From the NCBI GenBank assembly GCA_037962975.1, contig CM075676.1, positions 42,695,501 to 42,759,500 of the forward strand: a DNA stretch of 64,000 nucleotides, written 5' to 3'. The notes beneath the pieces are model-generated. The model made no database searches and had not been told where the DNA came from. It was given only the letters and a program-made list of their open reading frames with translations. Position numbers and translations under genes: made by a program. This DNA is from Clitoria ternatea. Its lineage: Eukaryota; Streptophyta; Magnoliopsida; Fabales; Fabaceae. Of the stretch, positions 1 through 10,666 are shown piece by piece (position 1 is the stretch's first letter; every line of letters starts with the position of its first letter).

Positions 1-260
1 TTAAACTTTATATTACTTATTATAAAATTAGTGAGGACTGATATAATATCGCTAAATTTTAAAAAGGACTAATTTTGAATATTTAAAATATATCGAGTGA
101 AAGGTTACTATTTGGCTTAATAATTCAGCCGACATTTACTATGCAAAACACTGTACATGTATGAAATTTTCAAAAGGTCCACAGTAACCAGGATTGAATT
201 TTCAAAAAATGCATAGTACTTTTATATTAAAATAATGGAATGCATAGTAATTTTCCTTCC

Positions 261-268
261 TATAAATA
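261..268 (+). promoter_or_regulatory. TATA box of the E1 5' LTR
   Basis: TATAAATA is conserved in the 3' LTR at 29711-29718. It lies about 616 bp from the LTR start, so U3 would be about 0.65 kb and R plus U5 about 2.5 kb. Assignment is by motif and position only. Confidence 0.6.
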
Positions 269-489
269 CCGAAGGAATTCTTCTTTAGAATTCACAATTT
301 CAGATTAAGTTTTCTCAATATAGTAGTGCTAGTGAGATAGTGGTGGAAGTAAGAGAGAGAAATAAATTTTTTTTAGAAAAAGGTTCTGCTAAAATCCTAA
401 AGCAAGAATACCTCTCTTTTATATTTTTTAGGGTTATTTTCATATCATTTTTTGAAATCTATTATTATACTGGAAATAATATTATTTTA

Positions 490-705
490 AGTTACTATTC
501 TGAATAGTAAAATACTATTTCAATAGTAAATTACTATTCAAATAGTAAATTTCTATTTACTGTTACTATTTACCTTTATTATTCACGATTTACTATTTAT
601 CGTTACTATTCACGATTTACTATTTACCATTACTATTTATGTTTTACTATTTACTATTACTATTCACGATTTACTATTCACTATTCACTATTCAAAATTT
701 ACCAT
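490..705 (+). repeat. ACTATT-word microrepeat array in the E1 5' LTR
   Basis: Degenerate repetition of TACTATTYACGATT/TACTATTTACC words. The 3' LTR has the same array at about 29940-30132 but fewer units, so copy number has changed since insertion. Confidence 0.7.
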
Positions 706-1309
706 TTCTGCTTTAAGTAGTAATCTTAATTTTCATCTTGTAACTATATTAAAATGAAACTTGTATGTTTTAGAACTCAGAGACGAGGCGCGCACGAATT
801 TTCAATAACGAATTAGTATACAAGAGGTAAGGAGGAGTGAGATAAGAATATAATATGAAAAGACATAAAAATAATAGGAGGAGTCCCCTACTCCTTTTAA
901 ATTTAATAATAATATTATTTTAAAATATTAACTTTTTAACTTAAAATTTATAATAAAGTTTAAATTAAATATCTGATGTAACTAACTCTAAAATACCTAT
1001 GCAAATATCTGGATAACCTATGTGAACTAGACTGAACCTATGCAAGGACTTGGATTATTATGACCTGTATGGACTGAACTATACCTATGCGAGGATTGGA
1101 CTATATGGACCTACATAGACCCATGCGAGGAATGGACTATAAAGACTCAAAATCAATCTTATTAATCTAAATAACCATTAAGATTTGAATTACATTTATG
1201 AGTGATATTTAATTTATTTGAATTGTTTATAATTGATAATATTTGATTTTGATTGATATTTAATTTTGATTAATAATATTCACTAGTGCAAAAAATGGCT
1301 ATGACAACG

Positions 1310-1790
1310 GGATATGATCACGGTCCAAGGGAAAACCGTGTTTGAAAAATACGCAGTGACATTTTTGTAAATATGAGGAAGTTTTTTAATCACGGTTCTG
1401 ACGTAACCATGGTCGTAGGAACAAGGTTTTTTATTTTAATTTTATATTTTTAAAAAATGTACCTATAATCACGGTTGAGAGGAAACCGTGATTGTAGGGT
1501 ATATATAATTACGGCTTTATGGGAAGCCGTGATTATATCTACAACCAGGTTTTTTTATTTTAATTTTTATATTTTTAAAAATGCACCTACAATCACAGTT
1601 GAGAGAAAACCATGATTGTAGGGCATTTATAATCACGGCTTTATGGGAAACCGGGATTATATCTACAACCAGATTTTTTATTTTAATTTTTATATTTTAA
1701 AAAAATGTACCTACATTCACGGTTAAAAGGAAAACCGTAATTATAGATACCCTACAATCACGGGTGCTTAGGAACCGTGGTCATAGGTGT
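1310..1790. repeat. Left subterminal repeat array of the small CACTA element
   Basis: At least ten direct or inverted copies of a TCACGGTT/AACCGTGA core occur. They are often paired head to head with a 6-10 nt gap, as in ATCACGGTT..GGAAACCGTGATT. The right counterpart is at about 2325-2515. Confidence 0.85.
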
Positions 1791-2324
1791 TTTCAAAATA
1801 TAAATTTTGAACGTTGCGCGCTCCTTCTCTTTCTCTGTTAGCTGTCTCCTATCTTTCTCTCTAAGATTTCTCCTTTCTATTTTCCCATTGCCATTGACGT
1901 TTGCATTTGTTTGTGTTATAGATCTAACGTGGTTCTATGTATATATTTTGCAGGTTTTCTTTTGCTTCTCGTTGTGCGCCATTGACGACCACCACACGAC
2001 CCTTCTCTTATTTTCTCGTTCAACCATGTGAGGCTTCTCTTTTGTACATCTCTTCTTTTCTATTTCTTTTGATTATAATGAAGGCTTTACATGTTTGTTA
2101 GTTATTCTGTTTGTTTTTGTTTTCTACATTTTGCTTCTGTTTGTTCCTATAATGGAGGTTTTCAGTTTTAAAGGTCAACGTTGGGGTTATTTCAAGGAGG
2201 ATGTTGGTGGCAACTGCGGAGATGTGCGCAGAACTTTTAACCACGTTCTCTGATCGAAAGGAACGGTGGTGGTGATGGTGAGTTAGGTTTGGATTGTGTC
2301 GTGGAAGATTATAGAATGTTGGCT

Positions 2325-2515
2325 TTTAATCACGGTTGTGGTTAGTAACCGTGATTAAATAGGGTCTTATTTAATCACGGTTTCAAACAACCGTGATTAA
2401 ATGTGATTTATAACCACGATTGTGAACTGTGATTAAAAGCCCTGATCTATTACCATGGCTGGAACAACCACGGTTCATGAACTATGATTAAAGGCCAATT
2501 TTAACCATGATTAAA
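2325..2515. repeat. Right subterminal repeat array of the small CACTA element
   Basis: Repeated AATCACGGTT and AACCGTGATTAAA words alternate in orientation up to the right terminal inverted repeat. Confidence 0.85.
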
Positions 2516-4037
2516 TCCTTTTTTTGCACTAGTGATTTGATGTGATTGATGATATTTAGTTATGATTGATAATGCTTGATTTTGATTGATGATTTTGTGA
2601 TGTGGAGTTTGAGCATATAGTGAGCATGACGGAAAGCTAAAACTCAGTGAGAATTTTCTTACCTTACTCTTTAAATTTTTATTACTTTAAATCTTTTCTT
2701 CTTAAAAATTATTTTTATTAACTTTACTTTCAATATTTAGAATAAAAAAATTAGTATTCATTTTAGAAAGAAGACATTTTATGAAAATTAATTTATAACA
2801 AATTGAGATAATTAAATCTTGAATTAAAGAAAAATTTTATAATTTTAAGTATTTTTGGTTAATGATTTAAAGATTATTCTCTTGTAATAAAATAAAATTT
2901 TCAAAAGAAAATTATTTTATTTTTCCAACTTAATAACTAAAGATATTTGGAAATAATTGAGAATTTGATCTTGTTAAGATTCAATTTGAAAAAGATTATG
3001 TAAAGTTTTATAAGAAAGTTTTGAGATATTTAAGGCTTAGAAACTCAATTTCGGTGAGATTCGAAAACTGTACTAAATTTATTTCTTTGGGACAAAAATT
3101 TAGAGAATTGAGAAAATGTACAGTTTATTGAAATGATGTTGTAAACCTTTAAGGTATTTAATAATTGAGTTTCTAAAAGCCTTAACCAATTAAATACGCG
3201 AGTAGTTCATGCATCATAAATCATTAAAGTGAAACAAAATGATATTGTCTGGGGATGGATTATAGAAACCAAGGATACATTAGAGGAGGCTTAATTATGA
3301 GCCTTGGGATGAGAGGGTGTGAAAGGGTGCTTCAGGGGACCTGGGGTAGCTCCCTAGTGTCGGGTACTTTCACAATAAAAACTTTCTCAATCTGACTAGT
3401 CTCTAAGTGTTTCCATGCCAGTTGAGCTGTTCATATTATTATTGTCCGGACTTATGGAACAGTGTAAACTCCTGGTTGACCCAGTGCAAATTAAAATTTA
3501 AGGGCCCATATATATAGGTAAGTTATGATAAAGATATTGCATAACATTCATGCATTCATAATTGATTGTGTATGTGATTATGACTAATATTATTATGTAT
3601 TGGTTTGAGAAAACCCTTTGGTGCTTATGTCTTATTCGAGAATATTATATTCTGTTTCTCACTCCTTTCTCCGTGTTTTTGTTTCATATGTTTTAAATTG
3701 ATGGTTCAGAGGGAAGGATCGAAGAATCTCGGCAGTAAATATAGTACGTTCTAGAAATGGAGCTCAGTATGAATACCATGGTCTAATGAATAAATAAAGT
3801 TATTAAGTAACTGCTTCTGGAACATGGAGTTTCCTCTCTTTCTTATAATGTTTAATATTTATTTTCTTCGGATGAATGTAAAATTACTTTATAAAGTTTT
3901 AATAATATTTATAAGGTATTTCAGAAATGATGTATGTAATTTATTCCGATACTTTCCTTTTAACAATCATTTCTTTAGTAAAAAAAATTATGAATTTTTT
4001 TAGTATTTATTAAGGTGTAACAGAGGGCGTTACAAAG

Positions 4038-4049
4038 TGGTATCAGAGC
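4038..4049 (+). other. Primer-binding site of E1 (initiator tRNA-Met)
   Basis: TGGTATCAGAGC, complementary to the 3' end of plant initiator tRNA-Met, three bases after the LTR end. This primer is usual for Ty3 chromoviruses. Confidence 0.9.
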
Positions 4050-4237
4050 AGTTAATCCAATAGGCCTGGGAAAAAGGTCTATCTTGCTTTATCTGTAAAC
4101 TCTGTGTAGGTAATAGAAAATAGAATATCTGACTTAGTAGTAACTGTGATGGATGTGACAAATCTCAGTTACTATGAAACAGGAAACTAATAGCCGGAAA
4201 CGATCTTGCTGGAGTTGTAGAACGCTTAATCAATGCA

Positions 4238-5807
4238 ATGGGAGCACGTGAAGGTCAAGGTAACGATGCCTTGAGAAGGCTGGACTTATTCGAAAAGCAC
4301 AATCCACCTCGTTTCAAGGGAGGATATAACCCTGATGGAGCACAAACCTTGATTCGAGAGATAGAGAAGATCTTTCGAGCATTGCAATGTAATGAAGCTG
4401 ATAAGGTAGTCTTCGCTACTTATGCCTTATCTGAGAATGCCGAACATTGGTGGGATAGCATGCGTAGACAATTCGATGTCAACGACATGGAGATCACTTG
4501 GGATCATTTCAAGGATATGTTTCTGGAGAAATACTTTCCAGCTGATGTTAAAGAGAAAAGACAATTCGAATTCCTGTCACTGACCCAAGGAAATATGACC
4601 GTTGGAGAGTACGCATCCAGGTTTGAAGAGCTGTCTCTTTTTCATTCTTATTATAATGATGCTACTAACGAAGGTGATCGGTGCGCAAAGTTTGTAAATA
4701 GATTGCAGCCAGAAATTAAAGAAGCTATACGAATATAGGAAATCCGTGAATTTTCTGTATTGGTAAATCGCTACAGGATCTTTGAAGAGGATCATAAGGA
4801 TAGAATGACCAAAAGTCGTGACCCCATTCACAAGGCGGGAGAAATGAGAAGTGGAGGACCTCACCATCACCAAAGAAGAGACTTCAGGAGAAATAAGCCT
4901 TACCAAGTGCCATTTTGCCGGTTTGGTGTAACATCTGTTCCTAACATACCCCAAGCTTCAACTAGAAGCTATTACCTGACATCTGCACCAAGTTTTAAAT
5001 GTTTTATCTGTGGAAGACCCTATTTAAAAAGGGATTGTTCTAAAAACACTTATGTTTGCTTTAAATGTAACAAACCAGATCATCACATCAAGGATTGTCC
5101 AGAGATGAAGTGGGAAAACCCTGTAGGTGTGAGTACAAGCATAAATACTCAGGGAGGCACACACAGTGCAGTCGAAAGGCCGAAGGCGAAAGGAAAGGTT
5201 TTTGCAATCACCAGAAAAGAAGCATCTCATTCTGATTCCATGGTGGAAGGTAAGTGTATCATTAATAAGATTCCTTTAACTGTTATGTATGACTCAGGTG
5301 CATCACATTCCTTTATTGCCAATGACTGTGTAGAAAAAATAAAATTACCTATGATACAACTGCCATTTGACTTATCTGTACATACTCCTGGAAACAATCT
5401 TATTGTCACTTATAAAGCCTATTGAAAATGCTCTATTGTCATAGATGGTAGGGACTTTAAGTCTAATCTTTTCTGTTTACCCTTTTCTAGCTTAGAAGTT
5501 ATTATTAGGCTAGATTGGTTGTCTGACAATCATGTTCTAATAGATTGTCATAATAAAACCATAATGTTTAAAGAACTAGTGAATTTGAATCCTAAGGATT
5601 CGAGATTTCTAACCGCCAACCAAGTGAGTGCCTCTTTAAAAGGAGGGGCTCAAGGATTCATGCTATTGCTTTCAAAGAAAGGAGAGCAAAAATCAAAAAT
5701 AAAAAATTTTCCGGTTGTGTGTGAATATCCTAAAATTTTTCCTAAAGATATCCCCGGTTTACCCCTAAAAAGAGATGTGGAATTCGCCATTGATCTAGTA
5801 CCTGGAG
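4238..5807 (+). pseudogene. Gag-protease part of the E1 Tekay-like polyprotein, split from its pol by E2
   Basis: This is the first part of a Ty3 polyprotein, which would encode particle structural protein and aspartic protease. It stays in one frame from 4238. A retrotransposon Gag core lies at codons about 70-155 (WWDSMRRQF, FLEKYFP, EYASRFEEL). Two zinc knuckles follow (CFICGRPYLKRDC and CFKCNKPDHHIKDC; the first has a non-standard spacing residue set). The protease active-site motif is YDSGASHSF near 5290. Two in-frame stops interrupt it: TAG at 4736 (expected Gln) and TGA at 5423 (expected Trp), both single transitions. The reading ends at 5807 in DLVPG, where E2 is inserted. The frame's expected continuation, GPISIAPYRMSP, resumes at 26258. 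Family assignment rests on the primer site, the C-terminal part and the long LTRs. Confidence 0.85.
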
Positions 5808-6680
5808 TGAATAAATCTGGAGCCATTAACTTGGTTGGAAAATCTTGAATTAATATTGACTTAAAATGTGACTCTCAGAGGATTTATTTTCTTTTGTCAA
5901 GCGCACCAATCGTTAAATTTGTAATATATTTGATCGTTCCCACAGGGATTGTGGTAATTACCACAATCTTAGACTAGTACAAGCTGAACCAACGCAAGTA
6001 GATGTAATTCATTTTGTTTTTTTTTTGTTGTTTTATATTTTCTATGTTTTGTATTTTCAGAGACAGTATGAAAAATGAAATGTGGTTAATGGAAGATAGG
6101 TTAGGATTACTTCAGCTTACAATTTCATCAAGAAACATGCAATTAAGGTTCAATCAAGCTTCAGATGTAAGAGGACAATTCATAGATGGTTAATTCCTAA
6201 TTCCTTAGGTGAATAACACTAATTCCTAAGCATTAAACCCTAATCTCTTAGGTGCTCAATTATAGAGAAATCTAATGTGAAATTGGGGGTTAAACCCTAA
6301 CTATTCACCTAATTACTAGGCCTGAATTAGTTAGGAAGCCAGAAGTTACCTAAGTCTCAACCATGATTCCTCACTGGTGAGATTCTTCATCAGATCTGGA
6401 TTTGTCAATCCAGCAAAGTAGATCTACTCCTCAGCTTGTTCTCCTCATGCATCAGAAGTTAACTTCCTCAACACACCTTCAAGAATTCATTGCAAACCTT
6501 CGTAATCCCAACCCTAGGGGTTTAGAAACCCATGGAAATGGATTCTGACGAAGGAATGTGAAGAGACATGGATGAGAGAATTTAGAGAGAGAAAGGAATT
6601 AGAGAGAGATTGGAAATGGAAAAATGAATCGTGTTCTTATTCTGTACTCTGTTCTCCTTACTCTACAGAGTATGTACAAG

Positions 6681-6688
6681 TATATATA
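6681..6688 (-). promoter_or_regulatory. TATA-like box in the E2 left LTR
   Basis: TATATATA, read on the minus strand, about 680 bp from the minus-strand LTR start at 7363. Present in the other LTR at 25599-25606. The CACGCTTGAGCGTG array lies 200-390 bp upstream of it. Confidence 0.45.
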
Positions 6689-6885
6689 AACAACTAACTA
6701 ACTAACTAATTTAATTAATTACACAGGAGACCTAATTAATAATTAAACTAACTAAACTAAATACATAATTACAAATAAATAATTAATTACAACTTGATAC
6801 TTAAATTACTAAAGTACAGCAGACAAACAGAAATAGCAACGGTGCATAGCTTCTTTTGGAGGGAAAGCAGCGGATTAAATAACCA

Positions 6886-7082
6886 CCTTCACGCTTGAGC
6901 GTGAAGGGTTCACGCTTGAGCGTGATCAAAATATTCATTGCACTATGGGAATTCACGCTTGAGCGTGATGGAGAAGCTTAGGCGTGGTCGGTGATTTGAA
7001 GTCACGCTTAAGCGTGAGTAGCTCTAGCTTGAGCATGGTCGAGTTTCCTTCTACGTAACTTGCATGGTTCTTAAGCGTGGAC
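6886..7082. repeat. CACGCTTGAGCGTG palindrome array in U3 of the E2 left LTR
   Basis: Four to five strong copies of TCACGCTTGAGCGTGA or TCACGCTTAAGCGTGA, plus degenerate half-sites (GCTTAGGCGTGG, TTCTTAAGCGTGG), spaced about 15-50 nt. A second palindromic word, CAGCGTATGTACGCTGG, follows at about 7120-7162. The right LTR carries the same array at about 25806-25985. Confidence 0.85.
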
Positions 7083-7363
7083 TACACTTTACTACACCTG
7101 CACATGAAAACAAATAAATTCCTAGCGTTTGTACGCTGGCTGTCCAGCGTATGTACGCTGGATTAGTGAATTTATAAATAAACAACTTTCCTTAACTAAT
7201 TATTATTTTTAATCATTTTCTTACATAAATTAAACACTTTTGAAATAAATAAATAAAACTAAAATTATTGACAATTTATTAAATAATAGTGCCAAAATAA
7301 ACAATATTTAATGGATTAAGTTAAATTAAGGGTGGAATAATTAAGTCTTTTCAAGACTTATCA

Positions 7364-7376
7364 CATCCCCAAACTT
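7364..7376 (-). other. Polypurine tract of E2
   Basis: Minus-strand AGTTTGGGGATG abuts the 3' LTR, preceded by the word GCTTGAGGACAAGC, which also precedes the E3 tract. Confidence 0.75.
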
Positions 7377-7557
7377 AAAATTTGCTTGTCCTCAAGCAAT
7401 TACTCAGATTAATTAAATCAATTACATTTACTCAAGACAATCAACCTTTCCTTAACTTAAATCATACCATAATTATTGAATACCAATCATGCTTTCTTTT
7501 CGCAATTTCTGAAAATATAAACACTTACACCTCCTTTGGGAACAAATTGGTGATACT
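7377..7557 (-). other. E2 untranslated sequence up to the E3 insertion
   Basis: Short 3' untranslated remnant of E2. It ends in ATACT (7553-7557), the target duplication of E3; the rest of E2 resumes at 15015. Confidence 0.8.
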
Positions 7558-8619
7558 TGACAGGGCCCGCAAGCGCACGGGTTATGTCGCGTAATATAAA
7601 AGATTATCGTTCTCCACAGGGACTGTGTTCAAAGTACCAGCATATTGAAATTTAATTATCCACACAATTGATTTTTAAGGTTTTTGTAAAATAAAGCAAA
7701 ATTAAGTTGCACAGAATACGAATAAATACAAACAAAATAAAATTTACTTGATACTTAAAAATCAGAGTTGAGAATATCTTAGGATTTCGGGGGATTAAGA
7801 CTCTATTTTATGTTTAATGAATTTTAACTTTTCATAAATAAGAATCAATTTAAGTTTTCCAAGGCGAATTTTCCAAAAGCTAATTAATATGTTCCTCTCG
7901 GAATCCTATTAATGTACCTAACCTATGGAAAGCGCTGCTTAATCCTCAGAAAGGCCCATTATCGTTTTATGAAAATCCCTTTTATTTCCTCAAAAGAATT
8001 TTGATTACTTTCACGGTTTTACCGAGGTCACAAAAAGCATTTCAAAAATCTTAGGTTTAGTTCAAAGCTTTCTGGTAAAAATAAATCTCTCGATTCTATT
8101 TATTACCTAAACTTACTAATATACCCGTAAGTATACAGTTTTATCATTTAGGTTCTTGTTAGGAATTACTAAAAGCATTAAGCATAATTGAACTAAATGG
8201 AAAACAGAAATTTATTTAATTCCAAGTCAAAATAACATTAAAATAAAATATTATCATACCCCCTTCATCCCAAGATAATTAATTTAGCTACTCATGAAAG
8301 GATTCAAATTCATACACATGATGGAAAAATAAAACATACAAGACATGGTAAAAAATAAAGACTTACGGGTTTCTCCAAAAGCTCAGAATAATTTACCACT
8401 GTATTTCCTTGTTGCAATATTCCTCCACCAATTACAAATTGGAACACTCAATTTCACAATCCTCACAACTCTTACATAAAATAAAAGAAAGAAAAAGAAA
8501 ATAAAAAGAGAAAGAAACGAAACAGAGAAGAAAACGAAGGAAAAGAAAAGAAAGGAACAAAGTGAATGAATGAGAACTGGATTTTTGAATCGGGATCCTT
8601 CTCTGCTTGGATTGCTTCT

Positions 8620-8628
8620 CCTTTTATA
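8620..8628 (-). promoter_or_regulatory. TATA box in the E3 left LTR
   Basis: Minus-strand TATAAAAGG in the context CCTATAAAAGGAG, about 720 bp inside the LTR. The identical copy is at 14292-14300 in the 5' LTR, which would drive the Gag transcript. Confidence 0.7.
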
Positions 8629-8769
8629 GGCGAAGGAAGGGAGGAAGCCAGCTAAGAAAACGCGTTGCAAGTTGGAAACTTTCGGTGTATGTGATTTCCA
8701 GCTGTTCCAGTTGTCTTCAATTTGCGTATTTTTGTTGTTTCCAATAATTCGGCGCATGATTTCACTGAT

Positions 8770-9025
8770 GAATCGATTCCTCCAGTTGATTTTTGCCTTC
8801 AAAACAGCGTGTGAATCGATTCCTAAAGGTGGGAATCGATTCCCAGCATGATGAATCGATTCCTGGCCTTCATGAATCGATTCCCAGCCTTCCAAACCTC
8901 AATGAATCGATTCCTATAAGGGGGGAATCGATTCCCAGCCCTATGAATCGATTCCCAACAGCCTTGAATCGATTCCTGGCTTATGTTTCACATGGGAATC
9001 GATTCCTGTAAGGGTGAATCGATTC
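8770..9025. repeat. GAATCGATTC palindrome array in U3 of the E3 left LTR (11 copies)
   Basis: Eleven exact GAATCGATTC cores, several extended to GGGAATCGATTCCCA, spaced about 18-42 nt. The array lies 142-397 bp upstream of the TATA box on the coding strand. It is identical in the other LTR at 14442-14697. Confidence 0.95.
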
Positions 9026-9342
9026 CTACCCTTTCCTGGAAGTGTTTTCTTGCATTTTTGAGGCATTTTGGACAGTATAGCTCATGGTTCTTGATTGCTT
9101 TCATCCTTTGGCACTTTGATCATCTTTTTGGGTTCTTGAATCCATTTTCCATTTATATTCATTCATTCTTAAAATGGATCATCAATAATTCCAAATCTAT
9201 TAATTTCTGCAAAATAAAAGTACCCGAGTAGAATACAGTGGAAAGAAAGCAAAAATCACAATAAACAAAGGAAATACAGTGCATAATGATTAAAATCCTA
9301 AGTAAACTAAATCTAATTTATTATGTTATAAAACACTTATCA

Positions 9343-10666
9343 AAATACCCCAAACCAAAACATTGCTTGTCCTCAAGCAATCACCATATTCACAAGATAA
9401 AATACAGAAAACACTAAGCTTAATAAACTAAGGAATCCAAAACAGAGAAAAAGATTTATTCAAATGCCAATATTAATTTTCTTATGTGAATCAATTTTCA
9501 TTATCAAGACAGAGGATACTCTTCTCTCAATTTTCACTCAAAGTGTTTCATGGTTTGTGTATCACTCAGATCATCATAGTCAAAAAATATTACCATAAGC
9601 TTGTTAATAAACCAGAAACTCCACAGTTTAGATAGAAAATATGTCAAAGTCTAAAGGTCTTTCAAAGGTTGTAATGTGGCCTTGGGTTGTTAAGGTAGGA
9701 ATTTCAAGAAAAATGGAATACAAAAGGGCTTTAACAGTCATGAATGATTCAAATCACCATTATAAATTTAACAGAGCAAATTTTTGAATTTTTATGGACT
9801 TTTTAGAATTCATTCAATATCATCCTTTTGATTTTCTTTTTCTTTTTCTTGCTTTTCTTTGCATTCAATACATATTTTTCTTAAGTCCTTTTTTTTTTTT
9901 TTTTGCTCCACTAAATTTCTAACTTTTTCACCATTAAGAGAGTATCAGTCAATGAAAGGTTTCAAGGAAAAATTTTCACTTTTAGGCTCAAAAGGGGCAA
10001 CTAGGGGTCAAATTATGCAAAATTCTGAGGCTTAAGAATAAGTCCTAATTGTGCCTTTATCATCCTAAGACATATAATCAAAAACCATTTTGAATTGGTT
10101 GAAAAACAAGTTCTAGAATATTAATGACTATGAGATTCACTCAATCAAGAAGATATGAGTTTTGAAAATTTGTTTGATAAATTACCCATTTTGGCTCAAG
10201 TCTAACCATGGAAAGTCTTTTCAAAGAAAATTTTAATCACATAAGGTTCATTTAAGCATTTATTTGGCATTTAAACAATCAAATTTTGAAAATTTTACTC
10301 AAAATTTTGGGGGTCCTTAGATACTTTAGCCTTGTATTCAAAGTAAATTTATCATGCAAAAATGGTAAATTACAAGATTACAAACAAAATAAGGAAAACA
10401 CACATGCAAAATAAAATAACAATCACACAACGTAAACAAAACAGTTAAGTTTTCTTACCTACCACCCCAAACCAGAATTTGACATTGTTCTCAATGTTAA
10501 AATGGATGATAAAAGGATAAGAAAACTTACCTGTAATAACCCCAAACCAGCATCTGACATAGTTGTTTTTTTTTTTTTTTTTTTTTTTTAAACTTATTAA
10601 AGCTTAAAAATAAAGACATGGGGTTACCTCCCCACAAGTGCTAAGTTTAACGTCTTCAGCCAGACT
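9343..10666 (-). other. E3 3' untranslated region
   Basis: No coding frame. It starts with the polypurine tract (minus-strand GGTTTGGGGTATT at 9343-9356). Two further GGTTTGGGG words occur at 10465-10473 and 10540-10548, beside a ~25-nt poly-T run at about 10565-10590. No RT, RNase H or integrase remnant can be recognised here. Confidence 0.8.

Larger units (their letters stand above)
1281..2534. mobile_element. Non-autonomous CACTA (En/Spm-type) DNA transposon, 1254 bp
   Basis: The ends are CACTAGTGCAAAAAA and its reverse complement. ATT is duplicated on both sides (1278-1280 and 2535-2537). The 3' LTR of the same retroelement reads straight through the site near 30720 with one ATT, which proves insertion after the retroelement landed. 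No transposase is present. Both flanks carry many copies of AATCACGGTT/AACCGTGATT in both orientations, as expected for subterminal transposase-binding repeats. The centre (about 1800-2320) lacks these words and reads as ordinary pyrimidine-rich sequence; the 74-codon ORF there is not convincing. Confidence 0.93.
1..4034 (+). repeat. 5' LTR of Tekay-like Ty3 element E1, left end cut by the window and split by a CACTA insert
   Basis: This matches the 3' LTR from 29449 to 32213 almost throughout. The first ~354 bp of the LTR lie outside the window. It ends in GCGTTACA at 4034, three bases before a primer-binding site. Removing the 1254-bp CACTA insert (1281-2534) makes the two LTRs nearly collinear. 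A sample of the first 240 bp shows roughly 5% mismatch; other stretches look closer, so this is an old insertion. A TATA box lies at 261-268. Confidence 0.93.
5808..7363 (-). repeat. 3' LTR of E2 (left copy)
   Basis: Starts TGAATAAATC against TGATGCAATAAATC in the other copy, which suggests a 4-bp loss at the extreme end. It ends ...AAGACTTATCA. Two indels distinguish it from the right copy: extra sequence near 6155-6190, and one extra CACGCTTGAGCGTG unit near 6890-6915. Substitutions are a few percent by eye and unevenly spread. Confidence 0.88.
7558..9342 (-). repeat. 3' LTR of E3 (left copy)
   Basis: TGACAGGGCC...CACTTATCA, 1785 bp, collinear without indels with 13230-15014 (offset 5672). 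Contains a TATA box and eleven GAATCGATTC palindromes. Confidence 0.97.

Noticed and set aside
8383..8895. 170-codon minus-strand ORF, repeated at 14055-14567
   Set aside because: Lies wholly in the E3 LTRs and reads through the palindrome array and leader; repetitive ESIP/NRF peptides are by-products of the array.
8770..9025. CRISPR-like array (short repeats with unique spacers)
   Set aside because: Repeats are 10-bp palindromes with variable spacing, duplicated in both LTRs of a plant retrotransposon. The setting is eukaryotic and no cas genes are present.
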